This document shows, one piece after another, positions 5,454 to 6,039 of a stretch of 6,039 nt of DNA. The notes beneath the pieces were generated by a model. The model made no database searches. It worked only from the letters and a program-made list of their open reading frames with translations, and had not been told where the DNA came from. Position 1 is the first letter of the stretch; each line of letters begins with the position of its first letter. The translations under genes were made by a program, and so were the position numbers. Source of the DNA: Bacteroidales bacterium (GTDB taxonomy: Bacteria > Bacteroidota > Bacteroidia > Bacteroidales > UBA932); contig JAHDRO010000183.1 of assembly GCA_018433265.1 (NCBI GenBank), positions 1-6,039 of the forward strand. Reading direction: 5' to 3'.

Positions 5454-5527
5454 CGGGGTGTGGCGCAGTTGGCTAGCGCACCTGCTTTGGGAGCAGGGGG
5501 TCCTCCGTTCGAGTCGGAGTACCCCGA
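5454..5527 (+). tRNA. trnP: tRNA-Pro, anticodon TGG
   Basis: A complete cloverleaf can be drawn. The acceptor arms are CGGGGTG (5454-5460) and TACCCCG (5520-5526) with a final G-U pair, and the D arm GCGC/GCGC encloses AGTTGGCTA. The anticodon stem CCTGC/GCAGG (5481-5485, 5493-5497) has loop TTTGGGA, with anticodon TGG at 5488-5490. A 5-base variable loop follows, then the T arm CTCCG/CGGAG (5503-5507, 5515-5519) with loop TTCGAGT. A5527 is the discriminator. The next bases are CAA, so CCA is not encoded and must be added enzymatically. It would read CCA and, by wobble, other proline codons. It lies between its own promoter and a strong terminator and is transcribed alone. Confidence 0.98.
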
Positions 5528-5528
5528 C

Positions 5529-5568
5529 AACAAAAAAGCCTGCAAACCTATTTGCAGGCTTTTTTGTT
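5529..5568. terminator. Perfect bidirectional intrinsic terminator
   Basis: AACAAAAAAGCCTGCAAA (5529-5546) and its exact reverse complement (5551-5568) form an 18-bp stem with loop CCTA. The GC-rich core GCCTGC is flanked by a run of six A and a run of six T, so it has the terminator form on both strands. It ends the tRNA transcript one base after the discriminator position. Confidence 0.95.
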
Positions 5569-5589
5569 AACTGTATCTGGATAAATGAC

Positions 5590-5598
5590 TAATTTTGC
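5590..5598 (+). promoter_or_regulatory. Bacteroidota-type -7 promoter element for the binding-protein gene
   Basis: TAATTTTGC matches TAnnTTTGY exactly, 21 bases before the ATG at 5620. A TTTTG at 5562-5566, within the terminator tail, could act as -33 but with a 23-base gap, longer than usual. The space from terminator to ATG is only 51 bases, too short for a cobalamin riboswitch. Confidence 0.6.
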
Positions 5599-5619
5599 AC
5601 AACTTGAGCTTTTACAAAA

Positions 5620-6039
5620 ATGTCAAGAAACAAAAAAAACATCATTCTCACTCTCCTTATCTTTCTGTCAATTAACAGTTATGCAAAGGAGGCAAATAGA
5701 ATCATTTCACTTGCACCTTCTATCACCAACATGATTTATCTCTTAAAAGCACAGGATAAACTCGTCGGATGTACCAATTATTGCCTCGAAGGTGTAAAGG
5801 ACGGGAAAAATATAGTAGCAAATGCCATAGATGTCAATATTGAAAAAGTATTCCTTTTAAAACCCGATATGGTTTTTACAGCGGGTTTGACCAAACCCTC
5901 CACTATTGAAGCATTGAAAAAACTGAATATTAAGGTTCTATCATTTCCAAGTGCTAAAACATATGCTGAAATATGCGAACAGTTTATCACAATTGCCAGT
6001 TATACTGGCAGGGAACAGTTGGCAAAAAAAATAGTGGAA
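5620..6039 (+). CDS. BtuF-type ABC transporter substrate-binding protein, N-terminal part
   Basis: Only the first 140 codons are in the window; the gene runs off the right edge. Residues 1-22 form a Sec signal peptide: basic MSRNKKN, hydrophobic IILTLLIFLSI, and a likely cut after SYA. There is no lipobox cysteine, so a soluble periplasmic protein is expected. The mature part opens with RIISLAPSITNMIYLL (27-42), the hallmark of PF01497 periplasmic binding proteins, then LVGCTNYCLEG (48-58), the DVNIEKVFLLKPDMVFT segment (71-87) and LNIKVLSFPS (102-111). The family serves class III ABC importers for vitamin B12, haem or iron-siderophores; the substrate cannot be read from this half. No riboswitch or visible operator precedes it. 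It has its own promoter and is separated from the Fe-S cluster genes by the tRNA and terminator, so any functional link is unproven. Confidence 0.9.
   Translation, partial: MSRNKKNIILTLLIFLSINSYAKEANRIISLAPSITNMIYLLKAQDKLVGCTNYCLEGVKDGKNIVANAIDVNIEKVFLLKPDMVFTAGLTKPSTIEALKKLNIKVLSFPSAKTYAEICEQFITIASYTGREQLAKKIVE

Noticed and set aside
5454..5568. tRNA-Pro as an attachment site of an integrated element
   Set aside because: No integrase gene and no repeat of the tRNA 3' end were seen in the window; the sequence right after it is an ordinary terminator.
5569..5619. Cobalamin riboswitch before the BtuF-type gene
   Set aside because: Only 51 bases separate the terminator from the ATG and they contain a promoter element; there is no room for the aptamer.

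Overview
The window looks like a chromosomal segment of an AT-rich anaerobe of the Bacteroidota. Three lines of evidence support this: matches to the Bacteroidota promoter signature (TAnnTTTG, once with a well spaced upstream TTTTG), A-rich rather than Shine-Dalgarno leaders, and an Mrp ATPase with the CxxC-less form I associate with that phylum. The species cannot be told from the sequence.

Layout, all on the + strand. Positions 1-478 hold no intact gene but two overlapping gene remnants. The first is the broken C-terminal part of a membrane permease (a stop and a +1 frameshift). The second is a piece of panD (aspartate 1-decarboxylase) with an amber stop at the position of a catalytic tyrosine. 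A promoter at 514-522 then starts a seven-gene cluster running to 5335: a NifX/MTH1175-like protein, a Gly/Arg-rich DUF5320-type protein, a second NifX/MTH1175-like protein, two tandem MinD-type ATPases each with an inserted 2x[4Fe-4S] ferredoxin domain, an Mrp-type Fe-S carrier ATPase, and a radical SAM protein. The last four genes overlap by 17, 20 and 4 bases, so they are very probably co-translated. Two gaps interrupt the cluster: a strong bulged stem-loop at 1229-1290, and a 207-base stretch (1678-1884) with an unrecognised open frame.

After the cluster come a promoter, tRNA-Pro(TGG) without an encoded CCA, a perfect 18-bp bidirectional terminator, another promoter, and the first 140 residues of a secreted BtuF-type substrate-binding protein that runs off the window.

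How it may work together (inference): cluster-binding NifX-like proteins, two ferredoxin-ATPases, an Fe-S carrier ATPase and a radical SAM enzyme are the kinds of parts used to build or insert a metallocluster. In nitrogen fixation NifB joins a radical SAM part and a NifX-like part in one chain; here such parts are separate genes. No nitrogenase or hydrogenase structural gene is in view, so the client is unknown. Such clusters are common in anaerobes but, to my knowledge, functionally uncharacterised; this is the best candidate in the window for an undescribed system.
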